A DNA stretch of 64,000 bases from the NCBI GenBank assembly GCA_023376005.1, contig CM042150.1, forward strand, positions 78,658,079-78,722,078, in the 5' to 3' direction. Of the stretch, positions 33,111 through 44,132 are shown piece after piece. The DNA is from Doryteuthis pealeii (taxonomy: Eukaryota; Mollusca; Cephalopoda; Myopsida; Loliginidae). Within the stretch, counting starts at the first letter, position 1. The number at the start of each line of letters is the position of its first letter. The notes beneath the pieces were generated by a model, which saw only the letters and a list, made by a program, of their open reading frames with translations, had not been told where the DNA came from and ran no database searches. The position numbers and the translations under genes were made by a program.

Positions 33111-33171
33111 CAATAGAACATCAATAATATTGTTTTGATTACAATCAAAAATTAAGAAAGGAATCAAATTT

Positions 33172-33220
33172 CAGCATTAAATAATCCAATTATGATATGA
33201 GGTTGGTTTAATGTCGTTTC
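33172..33220 (+). repeat. Shared SINE/LINE 3' tail, decayed
   Basis: CAGCATTAAATAATCCAATTATG...GAGGTTGGTTTAATGTCG; loosely matches the tail. Confidence 0.45.
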
Positions 33221-33359
33221 CACACACTTTTGCACCTTAGTGAGTTCACGAAGTACATAGTTCTATCGTCTTTTGTGTTAGTAGTTAGAGCGTATTGATT
33301 ACTCTCCTCTGTAATATCCATACGGCAATGTATCTTATTATCTCAGTACGCGCGTACGC

Positions 33360-33426
33360 ACGTGTGTGTGTGTGTGTGTGTGTGTATCGACTCATCTTAA
33401 TTTGCTGATATACTTCTCTCTCTCTT

Positions 33427-33457
<31 letters not shown>

Positions 33458-33532
33458 TTTTTCTCGCACCGACTCTCTTTCTCTCTCTCTCTCCCGCTAT
33501 TTTTCTCTTTCTCTCTCGCTCGCTCTGTATAT
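33360..33532. repeat. (GT)n and (CT)n tracts
   Basis: A GT run at 33360-33386, then CT-rich sequence 33413-33532 with short breaks. Confidence 0.9.
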
Positions 33533-34388
33533 GTGTGTGAGTCCCCATTCACACTCTTGCTTTATGTGTGCGTTCAGATATAGAGTGAAAGGGAGAAAGA
33601 GATAGACAGAAAGACAGACATACATTTAAAGAGAAGGTGGATGGGGGACTCTCTCCGAAAATATATGCACACTATCTATTGATAATTGTCTGGGAACCTA
33701 CAGAAAATTGGCGCTGTAGAATTTAAAATTGGCTTTTTCTAGACACGCTTTAGTTAAATGCCGAACAATAAATTGGAAAGTCGAGATAAACATTTCTCAC
33801 ATCCAATGATCTTAAACTAGCTTTTTCTGCAATGCTATATATTCCAGGTAGTTCAGTAATTCTTATGATCACGTGCAATGGCATAGCAATTTTGGAGCGG
33901 GAAAATGAAACAATAATCGCAGTTGCATTATAATCCTGGGTAAATTCAACCCTTGTATACAAGGTTTTTAGCCTTTTTCTTTCCAGGTGTGATAGATTAT
34001 TAATAACTATCTTAAAGGCCACCCTATCTAGCAGAAATGAAGCTATGGAGAGCTATTAATTGGGTTCCTGACCAACAATGACAATTCTTGCATTGAGTAC
34101 ATATTTTTTATAATTTAATAATATTTTTAAAAGATCCACAGTTTTCATTAAAAAAAAACAATGATATTTTTTTTTTGGGGGGGGAGACGTATTGCAAATC
34201 TGAATGGTAAAGAGTATTTTGGGTTTTCTCATTCGGGATCAGTAAAAAGAATTATTTATACTTCATGAGTGATTTTCGATGGATTTTGCAATTAATTTCG
34301 ATTATTCCCAAATATATTTCCAAGTTATAAAATGTGTTATCGTACAAACAATTTGTAAAATATCAGGTTAATTTTTTTTTTTCATTTT
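33533..34388. other. No gene seen
   Basis: The 90-codon minus frame at 33750-34022 has no recognisable domain. Confidence 0.35.
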
Positions 34389-34505
34389 TTTTCAATCTTT
34401 CATACTGTACTTTTATCTTTTCCTCTTTTCTTCCTTTTTTCTATAATATTTAGTAAATTTAACCTACCCTTCTCAACATTGAGTTTTATATTGCTTTTTG
34501 TGTAC
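34389..34505 (+). repeat. 115-bp direct repeat, copy 1
   Basis: TTCAATCTTTCATACTGTAC through TTATATTGCTTTTTGTGTAC. The near-identical copy is 35567-35681, about 1.18 kb away. Confidence 0.93.
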
Positions 34506-34541
34506 ATCACCGAAATCAATCGCAGTAATTAAAACTTGAAG

Positions 34542-34603
34542 ATTCAAAATTTCAGCATTGCTGGTCGGGATGAATCCCGACCAGCAATGCTGAAATTTTG
34601 AAT
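34542..34603. repeat. 62-bp perfect palindrome
   Basis: Left arm 34542-34571 (starts ATTCAAAATTTCAGCATTGC, ends GGTCGGGAT) and right arm 34574-34603 are exact reverse complements with only GA between them. 30-bp arms with no mismatch. Confidence 0.97.
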
Positions 34604-34989
34604 GATTTTTATTTGGTTATGGAATCGCTTTGATTCTAAAATGGTATGATATATTGGGTTGCAACCTCTACAAATAATGTTAAAAAATGTGACACACTGA
34701 TTCATTATTAGAGATTTTGACTAGTATGCATTTCATCGTAATTTCAGTTGCTTTTTTCCTAAATTTTACATGTCATTTTACAGCAACAGGAACACCATTA
34801 ATCAGAAATAAGCCCCCGGTCAGTTTTGTACTCATGTCTCTTTTTTTCTTGAGAAGGCTTATGTAAACGCATCAGCTCTTCCCGGGATATGGGAAGCCGT
34901 TTGTTAGCAGAAACTCAATTGTAAACTTTTTAAACTCATCCAGTATATTTTTCAATTTCTTTTGGCAACATATCTGTTGTTATTTGTGT

Positions 34990-35190
34990 AATTTATTGTT
35001 GTTAGTATTAGATGAAAACCATATAACTGTTGCAAATATTTTATGAGATAAAAATGGCTAAAGTCATATAATTCTGTGTAATTTTTTGTATTTTACATGT
35101 CTATTAGACACCATATTATTTGGAAATTATATGTATTAGATAGGAATACTTTAAAACATATAACCATGTATATTATATTTTAAAAAATTC
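34990..35190. repeat. Degenerate units of the roughly 50-bp dispersed repeat
   Basis: GTTAGTATTAGATGAAAACC, CATATAACTGTTGCAAATA and TATTAGATAGGAATACTTTA recur. Confidence 0.5.
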
Positions 35191-35194
35191 TGAA

Positions 35195-35530
35195 TAAAAA
35201 CTTACAACTATCAGCGCAAGATCTTGATCTAGGTCGGCGATTTACTTTCCAACAAGATAATGATCCAAAACATACGCCTGAATCAGTGACTTCAGAAATA
35301 GAAGGTTACAGATCTACCACGATTTTCTTTGAGTTCTGACTAGAATCATATAGAAAATCTATGGCAAGAATTAAAAGTTCGAATAAATCAACCGTCACCA
35401 AAGAGACTTCAGAAATTAGAACGTGAAACCATTGAAGAATGGACGAACATCCCAAAAAGATTTGTTCAAATCTAATTCAAAACTTTAGAAAACGATTGCA
35501 GCAAGTTATAAAGATGAGAAGTCATGTTAT
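35195..35530 (+). pseudogene. Tc1-like transposase C-terminal remnant
   Basis: The + strand reads FQQDNDPKHTPESVTSEI (about 35250-35303), a frameshifted LPRFSLSS region with a stop where SPDLNPIE is expected, then HIENLWQELKVRINQPSPK (about 35347-35403), LQKLERETIEEW and RFVQI with a stop. This is the order of the Tc1 catalytic C-terminus: second D in the QQDNDPKH box, then the N(P)IENLW box that contains the final acidic residue. At least one stop and one frameshift make it dead; the N-terminal half is missing. Confidence 0.85.
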
Positions 35531-35566
35531 TGAATTATAATATTGGGAAATTTGCTCATTTCTTTT

Positions 35567-35681
35567 TTCAATCTTTCATACTGTACATTTATCTTTTCCT
35601 CTTTTGTTCCTTTTTCCTATAATATTTAGTAAATTTAACCTATCCTTCACTACATTGAGTTTTATATTGCTTTTTGTGTAC
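35567..35681 (+). repeat. 115-bp direct repeat, copy 2
   Basis: Lies just 3' of the Tc1-like remnant and matches 34389-34505 with few substitutions. Confidence 0.93.
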
Positions 35682-35922
35682 TTAAAGCATATAACAAGTC
35701 TGAATCAGAATTAGAAATGGGTGAAAATATTCAATATTCATAGGTGTACGAATAAATGTCATTGACTATATAATGGACTCTCCCGTCAATTTTCGACGTA
35801 TGAGGGTTCATACACTCAATGAACTGCCACACAGGGATTTGTTTATAGTGGTGAAGGCTTGTGTTGAACCATCCACACTTTTTGGCACAGTCGATAAGAA
35901 AGAATTGGTGCATCAAGGGTTG

Positions 35923-35925
<3 letters not shown>

Positions 35926-36001
<76 letters not shown>

Positions 36002-36024
36002 GTCAATTGGAGGCGCGTGGGCTA

Positions 36025-36075
<51 letters not shown>

Positions 36076-36076
36076 G

Positions 36077-36112
<36 letters not shown>
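35926..36112. repeat. (CA)n-(TA)n arrays with a SINE-head scrap
   Basis: CA then TA to 36000, then AGTCAATTGGAGGCGCGTGG (36001-36020), which looks like the first bases of a tRNA-headed SINE, then TA, CA and TA runs. Confidence 0.88.
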
Positions 36113-36113
<1 letters not shown>

Positions 36114-36599
36114 CGTATGTGTGTGGGGGTGATAAAGCTATATTGATAATGATATTCTATATGTATGCATTGAAAGTAAGGAAAATAAGAACAACTATAT
36201 GTAGAATAAAGCATCCGACATTAAGATGATCTATTCCACTGATGGAACAAGGAACTTAATCGAAAGGAATAATGTTGCCACGTTTTGCAGATACTTGAGA
36301 CACTGTTGCTAATCTGATTTAAGGAGAACACTTTTATGCTGCACCCTGAATGGCTATTTACCAAAACTCGTAAGTTCTGATGTAATTGTTTTATCTTGAC
36401 GACCTGTTCGCTTTTCAAAACGACAAAACAAGGAGACCATAGATTATTTTAGGAATTTCTTCTAAGCAGCACTGAAAAGGACCGTAAGGTTCGTACTTGT
36501 TAATTTAAGGACCGATTGTCGTAAGACACATTTAGAAAAATAAAGATATCTAAATCAAGAAGATATTATCAGGATTCTTAGTAAAAACGACGATCTTAA

Positions 36600-36600
<1 letters not shown>
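36113..36600. other. No gene seen
   Basis: Unrecognised AT-rich DNA. Confidence 0.35.
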
Positions 36601-36659
<59 letters not shown>

Positions 36660-36805
36660 TGAGGGGATCAATTAGAAACACTAAGACTTCACTTTGTCAA
36701 GGTTAAAAATGAGAGTAACAGTGTTTTTCTGATATTTCAGTTGATTCGTAATGTCATATTGGAGAGCGGCATAACGTGTTCATTTATGCAATCATTCATT
36801 CATCT

Positions 36806-36901
<96 letters not shown>

Positions 36902-36998
36902 GGGATTCCTGATGAAGTGATTATCCTTCTCGCTTGAATATTTTACATAGTTATTTTTCTGCCTAGTTAGGAAACAATATTCGGGAAACTCAATTCCT

Positions 36999-37076
<78 letters not shown>
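36601..37076. repeat. Three AT/GT/CA arrays
   Basis: (AT)n 36601-36658, (TA)n-(TG)n 36809-36898 and (CA)n-(TA)n 37003-37076. Confidence 0.92.
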
Positions 37077-37080
<4 letters not shown>

Positions 37081-37289
37081 GTGACCTCAGAATCCCAAAG
37101 AACTACAAATGTATAATTAGTACTGCCATAGCCACTAAGGTTTATAGTGCTCTGCTTTTGAATCACATCCGTCTAAGTTGGAAAAAAATATTAGGAAAAA
37201 TCAAAATGAAATCTTGAGAAATGATGAACATTTCTAATTTTGACTATGCCTCGAATCGTGGAGTACGGAAAAAAGTCTTAAGACACCCC

Positions 37290-37811
37290 GATTGTACGAA
37301 AGTGCATGTATTTTAGTTTTAATGTAATAAACTATTATATCAAATAAAAATGAGTAACGAAACTAAATAAGAACGCATAGAAAAAGATTATACTTATTTT
37401 GCTTCTATTTGAATTCATTTCTATATAAAATTATACACAGGATTTCTTTTAATTTGTTTTTTAATAAAAAATGATATAAATCAATTGCGCCACGTGATTA
37501 TTTATAAACCTTATTGTTAATATCAGTATGCAAATTATCCACACTTTATACCATATAAAACTTAATTTCTTTGAGATTTATAAGACAGGATTATAAAAGC
37601 ATTAATAGCATGGGCTGCTTCAAGTCAAATCTAATTCAGTTTTACTCTAATAAGGGCATCGTTAATTAATAAGATGCTAATAAAGATTGAATAACGAATG
37701 TTTGATAATCACTGAGAATATAACGTAAATAAAGAAGGGAATTGTGACATTAGTGTAGACGTAGTTTCGATTACAATCCGATAGACAGACGCCAAATCCT
37801 CATTATCATAA
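37290..37811 (-). mobile_element. Helitron-like element family 1, old copy
   Basis: TTTTAATGTAATAAACTATT near 37317, AATATCAGTATGCAAATTAT near 37520, GGGAATTGTGACATTAG and TAGTTTCGATTACAATCCG near 37737-37783 follow the order of 55388-56017. No clean hairpin or CTAG end remains. Confidence 0.6.
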
Positions 37812-38030
37812 AATTATATTTTAAATGCTAATGATTTATTATAGAAATGTATTGAAAAACAAGAAGAAAATCACAGAAAATATAACACAAATTACTAAGA
37901 GATTTGTGACGTCGGTGCAGACATAGTGTCAATTAAAGTCAGATTGACTTTATTATCATTAGATATTGTTTTAAAAGCTTTATAATGATTTATGATAGAA
38001 ATGTACTGAACAACAAGAAGAAAGTCACAG
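37717..38030 (-). repeat. Tandem duplication of the Helitron 5' region, about 150 bp x 2
   Basis: AATATAACGTAAATAAAG...TGACATTAGTGTAGACGTAG (from 37717) recurs as AATATAACACAAATTACT...TGACGTCGGTGCAGACATAG (from 37878). Each is followed by TAATGATTTAT...AACAAGAAGAAA and TCACAG. Confidence 0.75.
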
Positions 38031-38484
38031 TCAGAGGCCTTGGCGCAATCACTTGCAAATCGGAAACGTATACACACTTACATATATATAAGTTTCCTTT
38101 TCTATTGAACAACTTAATTATAATCTGCAATAACCTCCCGTCGGGTTATTCATAAACCCATGATTACATCACCAACCTGAGACCCTCCATCAATTTCTGA
38201 GCGTCTACGTTGTCGAGAGGGATTGTGTTGATCTTAGTTACGTGCTTTATGAATCGAACAAGAACGAATTGAATAGAGTTGAAAATAACTCGTTTGCTTC
38301 AAGGCACGTTTTCACGATTCTTAGATGCAAATAATAACGGGAGTCAGTTGGTATCTTTGAAAGAAGTAAGTAATTCGCTGCAATAATAAATATATTATAC
38401 ATAAGAACTCATAATTTCTTTCACAAACTGTGTTCTCAACGTTGTCTTCAATTTCAGGGTAAAACAGTATAAATCAAAATTCTT

Positions 38485-38487
<3 letters not shown>
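38031..38487. other. No gene seen
   Basis: Unrecognised AT-rich DNA. Confidence 0.35.

Positions 38488-38528
<41 letters not shown>
38488..38528. repeat. (AT)n array
   Basis: A pure AT run. Confidence 0.93.
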
Positions 38529-38530
<2 letters not shown>

Positions 38531-38977
38531 TATTCATAAGATCTTTAAGTAGTTTTGAAATCTAATAATGCAACTTATATAAAAGGATTGGATCATTAAG
38601 TAAAATCGTATTCAAGTAACTTCCAAAAATATGAATGCATTTTTTATTTTAAAATAAATGTACATCAAGAATCATAATTTTAGTAATTCGAGCAATTATG
38701 GATGGAATGAACTCGGAGAGTTCAATATGTGCTTGAAAATGTATTAACAATGATGATGATCTTGTTTAATAGAAATTTAAAAAAACAATAAAAATAAAAC
38801 CTTGAATGTCCATATAGTTTTTATCAAATTATTATATCATTTTTACAGTGTGTGTCACTAAATACTGAAATGTATGCAGGACATTGTTAACACACAACCA
38901 CACTCATACGATCGATCACACATATTCGCCTATAAAACGGATGGATCACTCTCTGGTCGCCTTTACATATATACATA

Positions 38978-39201
38978 TTTTGGAGGATGTGTGCTTAATT
39001 GAAATCGTACCTAATTTTGAAAATTAATTAGTTAATAATTAATGAATTTTAGGCGGGCATATATGTTCAGATGTAAGGCTAAACGAATCGAGAAAATGAT
39101 AGCCTTACATTTGAACATATGCCCGCCAAAAATTCATTAATTATTAACTAATTAATTTTCAAAATTAGGTACGACTTCAATTAAGCACATATCCTCCAAA
39201 A
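38978..39201. mobile_element. Fold-back element 2, 224 bp, arms about 102 bp
   Basis: Left arm 38978-39080 (TTTTGGAGGATGTGTGCTTA...) and right arm 39101-39201 are near-perfect inverted copies around a 20-bp loop containing CGAATCGAGAAAATG. It is the fuller relative of 8111-8266. No coding sequence. Confidence 0.93.
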
Positions 39202-39327
39202 ATTGTCGGCTTAAAGCCATATAAAAATAAACACATTTGTTTGTTTACTTAACCTTATATATACATATGTATGTATTTATCAGTTAAAATTCCTCTTCTA
39301 CTTTGTAGCTGCGGTTGGCCGAGTAGT

Positions 39328-39347
39328 GTGTGCGTGTGCGTGCGCGC

Positions 39348-39412
<65 letters not shown>
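39328..39412. repeat. (GT)n microsatellite
   Basis: GT run with a GC-rich start. Confidence 0.93.
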
Positions 39413-39413
<1 letters not shown>

Positions 39414-39747
39414 ATAATTCTTTTAAATCAATAATACTTGTAACCGAGTTGATCCTCCCAACAATAAGATGAATTTAAACATTGTCTAAACAGGTTTATT
39501 CGACCCCTCCCAATAATTACAACAGCTACAATTAACAATTGTCCCGTCTGATGCGGGAATTGACACGAAAGCCATGGTCATTGGGTGGTAGCACAGTGCT
39601 CAAAAAGAAAAACGGTTATCTAACCAGCTCTACCAATTTATTTCTTTATTCTTTATTTCTTTCTTTCTTTTTCTAGGTATTGAGCAAGCATTTAATGTCG
39701 AGTTTCTCTACCCAGCAAATTTTGAGAGGATCAATAGTAAAAGTAAG
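39413..39747. other. No gene seen
   Basis: Unrecognised, with a TTTC patch near 39645-39670. Confidence 0.35.
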
Positions 39748-39812
39748 TAAAGTCGTCAGGATGGCCTAAAGTCAGTATCAGCCAGACAGGGAGGGTGTCT
39801 ATCCCCTTTCAA
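39748..39812 (-). repeat. SINE-A 3' fragment
   Basis: AGTAAAGTCGTCAGGATGGC and GGTGTCTATCCCCTTTCAAG form the SINE-A 3' end only. Confidence 0.85.
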
Positions 39813-40018
39813 GTATGTATGTATGTGTGTGTATGTGTTTGTCTGTGTCTGTGTCTATGTGATCACCCAACCCTCACCATGATATAAGATCCATCTTTAA
39901 GCCCATTTGAAATCAAAATGTTATTTTCCTTGACCACGGCTAATGAGCGAAGGTTTATTGGAAGGGGAGAAGGATTCATGCCTTCTTTAAGGAGATAATA
40001 ACGAGAAAAACACAGTCT

Positions 40019-40022
<4 letters not shown>

Positions 40023-40091
<69 letters not shown>
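40023..40091. repeat. (AT)n array
   Basis: About 33 AT units. Confidence 0.95.
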
Positions 40092-40093
<2 letters not shown>

Positions 40094-40304
40094 CAGTAGT
40101 TTTAATCTATTATAAATTTATTTTATTAAAAATACTTTCCTGCTATTCAGCATTCAGAAAGGAATAAAATTACTAAAAACATATCTTATTATATTGGTTT
40201 CAATAAAATATAGTCATTATTGCACACAATTCTTGTGTTAATTCTCAAAGTTAAGCGATAAGAAGCACATTGGCAGTTTCCTCAAATACGAATTGAAACT
40301 ACGT

Positions 40305-40306
<2 letters not shown>

Positions 40307-40386
<80 letters not shown>
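40307..40386. repeat. (GA)n microsatellite
   Basis: A pure GA run of about 40 units. Confidence 0.95.
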
Positions 40387-40389
<3 letters not shown>

Positions 40390-40884
40390 ATGTGTCTTTG
40401 TGTACAGTCATATTTAGTACTTAAAATATCAATTATATATTTCGGAATATCGATACGAAACGAAAACATATTCGTGTGTGTGGTTCTATTTTCCTCATCA
40501 AATTTGAAGTATAAAATAAATAATAGAAATACTAGTTTTGCAATATTTTAATTATAAGCATTGCTATCATATACTTGGTCATTCATTGTACCGAATAAAA
40601 AAAGAAAACTCGCTTCTGTAAGATGGCATGTAATTTTATCAGTCCTTTACACGCACAAATATAAAGTTCTTCAAAAGATGAACATGGAGATAAAATTGAG
40701 CCATCTAATTTTATCCGGCATATTTCTCCAATTTTATTAGATTATATGCGGTACGTTTTATATTAGTGGCAATAAAATTTAGAATAGAATAACTATTCAT
40801 CATTCTTTCGAGCCTGGTCGTCAACGGCGTCATATGAACGCAAATAAATACATATGGACAGCTAGAAAAAAAACACAAATACAC
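40387..40884. other. No gene seen
   Basis: Unrecognised AT-rich DNA. Confidence 0.35.
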
Positions 40885-40888
40885 ACAC

Positions 40889-40952
<64 letters not shown>

Positions 40953-41045
40953 CATAAACATATATACCCATGTAAGTGTGTTTATATAAAAGAGTGTGTC
41001 TGTATATAGAAGGTGTGGATGTACATATATGCACAGATATCAATG

Positions 41046-41117
<72 letters not shown>

Positions 41118-41190
41118 TAGGCACTCATATACGGATGCATTCGTAAACGCATACAAATATATACATACATACATACATACACACAAACAT

Positions 41191-41281
<91 letters not shown>

Positions 41282-41378
41282 TGTGTGTGTGTGTGTGTAT
41301 ATACGAAAGTGCTTTAGATTCATACATATTAACATAGAATTCATTGCACAAAAATACGTATATGTACATACATTTTTC

Positions 41379-41435
<57 letters not shown>

Positions 41436-41456
41436 TAATTATAAATATATATATAA
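40885..41456. repeat. AT/AC/CATA microsatellite cluster
   Basis: AT at 40893-40947; AC then AT at 41048-41112; ATAC and AC then AT at 41160-41275; GT at 41282-41298; AT at 41382-41430. The 137- and 163-codon minus frames are artefacts. Confidence 0.93.
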
Positions 41457-42170
41457 TTTCTTTCAGGTTTCACGCGTTTTAATCTTATTTATAAATGTCC
41501 AATCTAAGATTGTAAAGTTTTTGCTGGTTTTATATGGAACTATTTTCGTGAGACGAAGTTGTTTTTATTTATTTCCTTTGTTTTCTGAAATTTTTCTTTT
41601 ATTACATAAAAGAAACCTCTTGTGGCTTTTCTTTCTTTTTTTTTTTTTGTTCATTTTCACTCGTATAGCCAGGTTTTATTCACCCCTCGACAGCGATAGT
41701 TCCGAACATTACTCCCCCTCTCCCCTTCATCTAATGAACAGAATTTCTTTTACTCGTATATAAGCCCCAATACACTCTTTTGATTTCTCTATTTTATCTT
41801 TATCGCTGTCAAATTCTCTTGCGTCACGTTTGTTAGTCGCTTTAGCAACGTAAGCGATATCTGCGCCAACCTTATCATTTCGTTTAGACTTGGCAGTACG
41901 TTCTTGAGTAGCCTCACGTGTATTTGCAGCTTCATATCTGGTGAAGACCAGTAGAGGTTTTATGGCATGAATGACTGATATATTGAAATATTTCGCTCTC
42001 TACTTTATAAAAAAATGTATTAGAAAAATAAAAATAAATACCCGGATCATAGAGCGATAATCTGAGGGAATAGTTAATTGGATTAGCGCCATGAGTTAGA
42101 GAGGATAAGAAGTTTCAATAATGGAGTAAAAATTATACTCTAACACAATCATTGCATCATATATTCATTG
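41457..42170. other. No gene seen
   Basis: A T-rich patch near 41625-41650. The 139-codon frame starting at 41344 opens in the AT array and is not supported. Confidence 0.4.
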
Positions 42171-42175
42171 GTTAG

Positions 42176-42895
42176 TCGGTTTATTGATTTTAACGGCATA
42201 TCAACCCGTACGGGGTTATATCATGCCTAACCGTTAGGGTGTAATACATATTGTGTATTCATATATATACTTTTAGTAATTGGTTTTAAGAATGTGTTAG
42301 CATTATTGGGGATTATATTGTATGGCATTGATTTTTTTCATGTCTATATTCTATGGTATAATTCTATTTCCCTCAAAAAGCAGAAAATATCCTCTATGTT
42401 AACATTTTCTAACAGATCTTTCATATTGTTTACATTAAAATAACGGTTTCTTATGTGAGCAAAAAAAATCTGCATTCAACGAATATATATTTACCAACTC
42501 CTCCGCACGAGCAGGATACGACATAAGGTCAATTTCTTAAGCGGAGTTTTCCATGAATAAGTGTTTAACTGTCAGGGGTGTTTGACATGTTCCACATTGT
42601 GGTGTTGTTCTTGTTAGAGTATATAAGAGTGTGTTAATTTTGTATTATTAATGCATAATCGGGACACAATGACTTGTTCCTTTCTAGACTTCCTTAAAGT
42701 TGGTCTGCAGCCTCCCAAAGTGGGTTTGATTAGGAAGAGTTTATTGTGGATACAGTTATTCCAGTGTTTTTGCCATTTTGTATGAAGGAATCTATTAATT
42801 TTAGGTATCAAGTCAGTATATGGTATCTGGAACTTGTCAGGGATTAAATCTAGAGCCGATTTAGCTGCAGAGCACCTCTTTCATTCCCCCTCACT
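42176..42895 (-). pseudogene. LINE-N 3' end: RNase H end and CCHC knuckle, split by a SINE-B
   Basis: The - strand reads, from about 42872, CSAAKSALDLIPDKFQIPYT, DLIPKINRFLHTKWQKHWNN, VSRLC, TKLTHSYIL and then (frameshifted) PQCGTCQTPLTVKHL, a C-x2-C-x7-H knuckle like that in the 58458-59023 copy. AAKSAL is typical of the end of a LINE RNase H domain. At 42492-42551 a SINE-B 3' fragment interrupts it. The 3' UTR continues to the shared tail at 42176-42230 (GGCATATCAACCCG...ATATCATGCC). Inactive. Confidence 0.8.
42492..42551 (-). repeat. SINE-B 3' fragment inside LINE-N
   Basis: CCAACTCCTCCGCACGAGCA and GTCAATTTCTTAAGCGGAG, preceded by ATATATATTTA, the (TA)n end of SINE-B. Confidence 0.8.
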
Positions 42896-43076
42896 CATAA
42901 AAATCTAATTCTTTAATACCGTTTTCATTTCACCATTTCTCTAAGTTCTTAGATTGTGTACTCAAAAGTCTTTTCGAATTTATCATGCATATTATATATT
43001 GGTAAAGGTTTGTTTATGTGATATAAATGAACAAACCATTTCATATAGAACTACCAAATTTGTAATATATTTTAAG

Positions 43077-43130
43077 GTTTGTTTGATTGGTTGGTTGGTT
43101 GGTTAATAATTTAAGCCCTTGCGTGTAAAT
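43077..43130 (-). repeat. Shared-tail-like end with (GGTT)n
   Basis: GTTTGATTGGTTGGTTGG then AATAATTTAAGCCC; only a loose match to the shared tail. Confidence 0.4.
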
Positions 43131-43137
43131 AAATGGT

Positions 43138-43145
43138 AATTTATA

Positions 43146-43201
<56 letters not shown>
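43138..43201. repeat. (TA)n array
   Basis: An AT run with one break. Confidence 0.93.
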
Positions 43202-43203
<2 letters not shown>

Positions 43204-43217
43204 GATGTGCAAAAGAG

Positions 43218-43404
43218 TATATCGTTTTTTAATACTTTTTCACACACCTTGTATTCTGACAAAAATAACGTTCCATTCATTAATTTTTTTCAGAATACAA
43301 GGTGTGTCAAAAAGTACCAAGTTTAAAGCTGTATTTAACAAGATAGAAATGAAGAATGAATGGGATTTTATTTTTTCAGACTACAAGGTGTGTCATAAAG
43401 TACA
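43218..43404. mobile_element. Mariner-type TIR fragments (small MITE)
   Basis: ACTTTTTCACACACCTTGTA (from about 43230) is the inverse of TACAAGGTGTGTCAAAAAGT (43293-43312). A third copy, TACAAGGTGTGTCATAAAGT, lies at 43382-43401 in direct orientation. Such ends are typical of mariner-like elements; no transposase remains. AT arrays flank it. Confidence 0.7.
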
Positions 43405-43430
43405 AAAATCTCGATACTTTTCGATAAACT

Positions 43431-43431
43431 T

Positions 43432-43480
<49 letters not shown>

Positions 43481-43500
43481 CATATATATATATATATATA
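43431..43500. repeat. (AT)n array
   Basis: AT run with one AACAT break. Confidence 0.93.
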
Positions 43501-43721
43501 ACATTCCGCATCACGTAAACACACAAACACGAGAATACAGTTAAAAAAAACAAAAACAAAAAAACGCACACATTTGACCATTTACACCATTTCTGTCATT
43601 TTCAAAGGAACCGTTTCGTCTTACCTGATGAATGCTTTCAGCAAGAAACCGCTGGTTGTAATACCGTTCCGTAATTAAATAAATAAAAGCAAAAACTTTT
43701 ATTTGTTTTGATTTCTCATTG

Positions 43722-43722
<1 letters not shown>

Positions 43723-43815
<93 letters not shown>
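43723..43815. repeat. (AT)n array, about 46 units, joined to SINE-B
   Basis: Pure AT ending exactly at the SINE-B 3' end. Confidence 0.95.
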
Positions 43816-43817
<2 letters not shown>

Positions 43818-44132
43818 AACCCCTCCACACGAGCAGGATGCGACGCAAGGTAAATTTATTAAGCGGAGTTTCACATGTTTGAATTTTCCTTCTCCTAGAC
43901 TAGTTACCTAGCCATAGTTAAAGAGCCCAGTCTGCCCTGCTATTTACTCATAGCTGGAGGGAGAATTGGATTCATACCTTTCCTAAGAGTATTAGCGCCA
44001 TGTGAAATGCAAACAGCTTCGTCCAAGAATTGAAGTCGGATCGACGAATCCATTTCCTACGACTCTAACCATATATATATACACCCTTTCCTCTGAACGA
44101 GTAGGATGTGAGACTGGATCAATTTCTTAACA
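43816..44132 (-). repeat. SINE-B full copy plus a second SINE-B 3' end
   Basis: Full copy 43816-44070: CCAACCCCTCCACACGAGCA, AAGAGCCCAGTCTGCCCTGC, GAGGGAGAATTGG, AATTGAAGTCGG (box B region), CATTTCCTACGACTCTAACC (head). It is followed by (AT)6 and a second 3' end, ACACCCTTTCCTCTGAACGA to 44132. Confidence 0.92.

Noticed and set aside
34542..34603. pre-miRNA hairpin
   Set aside because: Perfect 30-bp arms with a 2-nt loop cannot be a normal miRNA precursor loop; a palindrome is the simpler reading.
34389..35681. LTR retrotransposon with 115-bp LTRs
   Set aside because: No TG...CA ends, primer site, gag or pol; the interior contains a Tc1-like transposase remnant.
40711..41473. 137- and 163-codon IYIYIY/CVCVCV frames
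   Set aside because: They translate AT and GT microsatellites; the same holds for the many similar frames at 7.4, 16.4, 36.0 and 43.5 kb.
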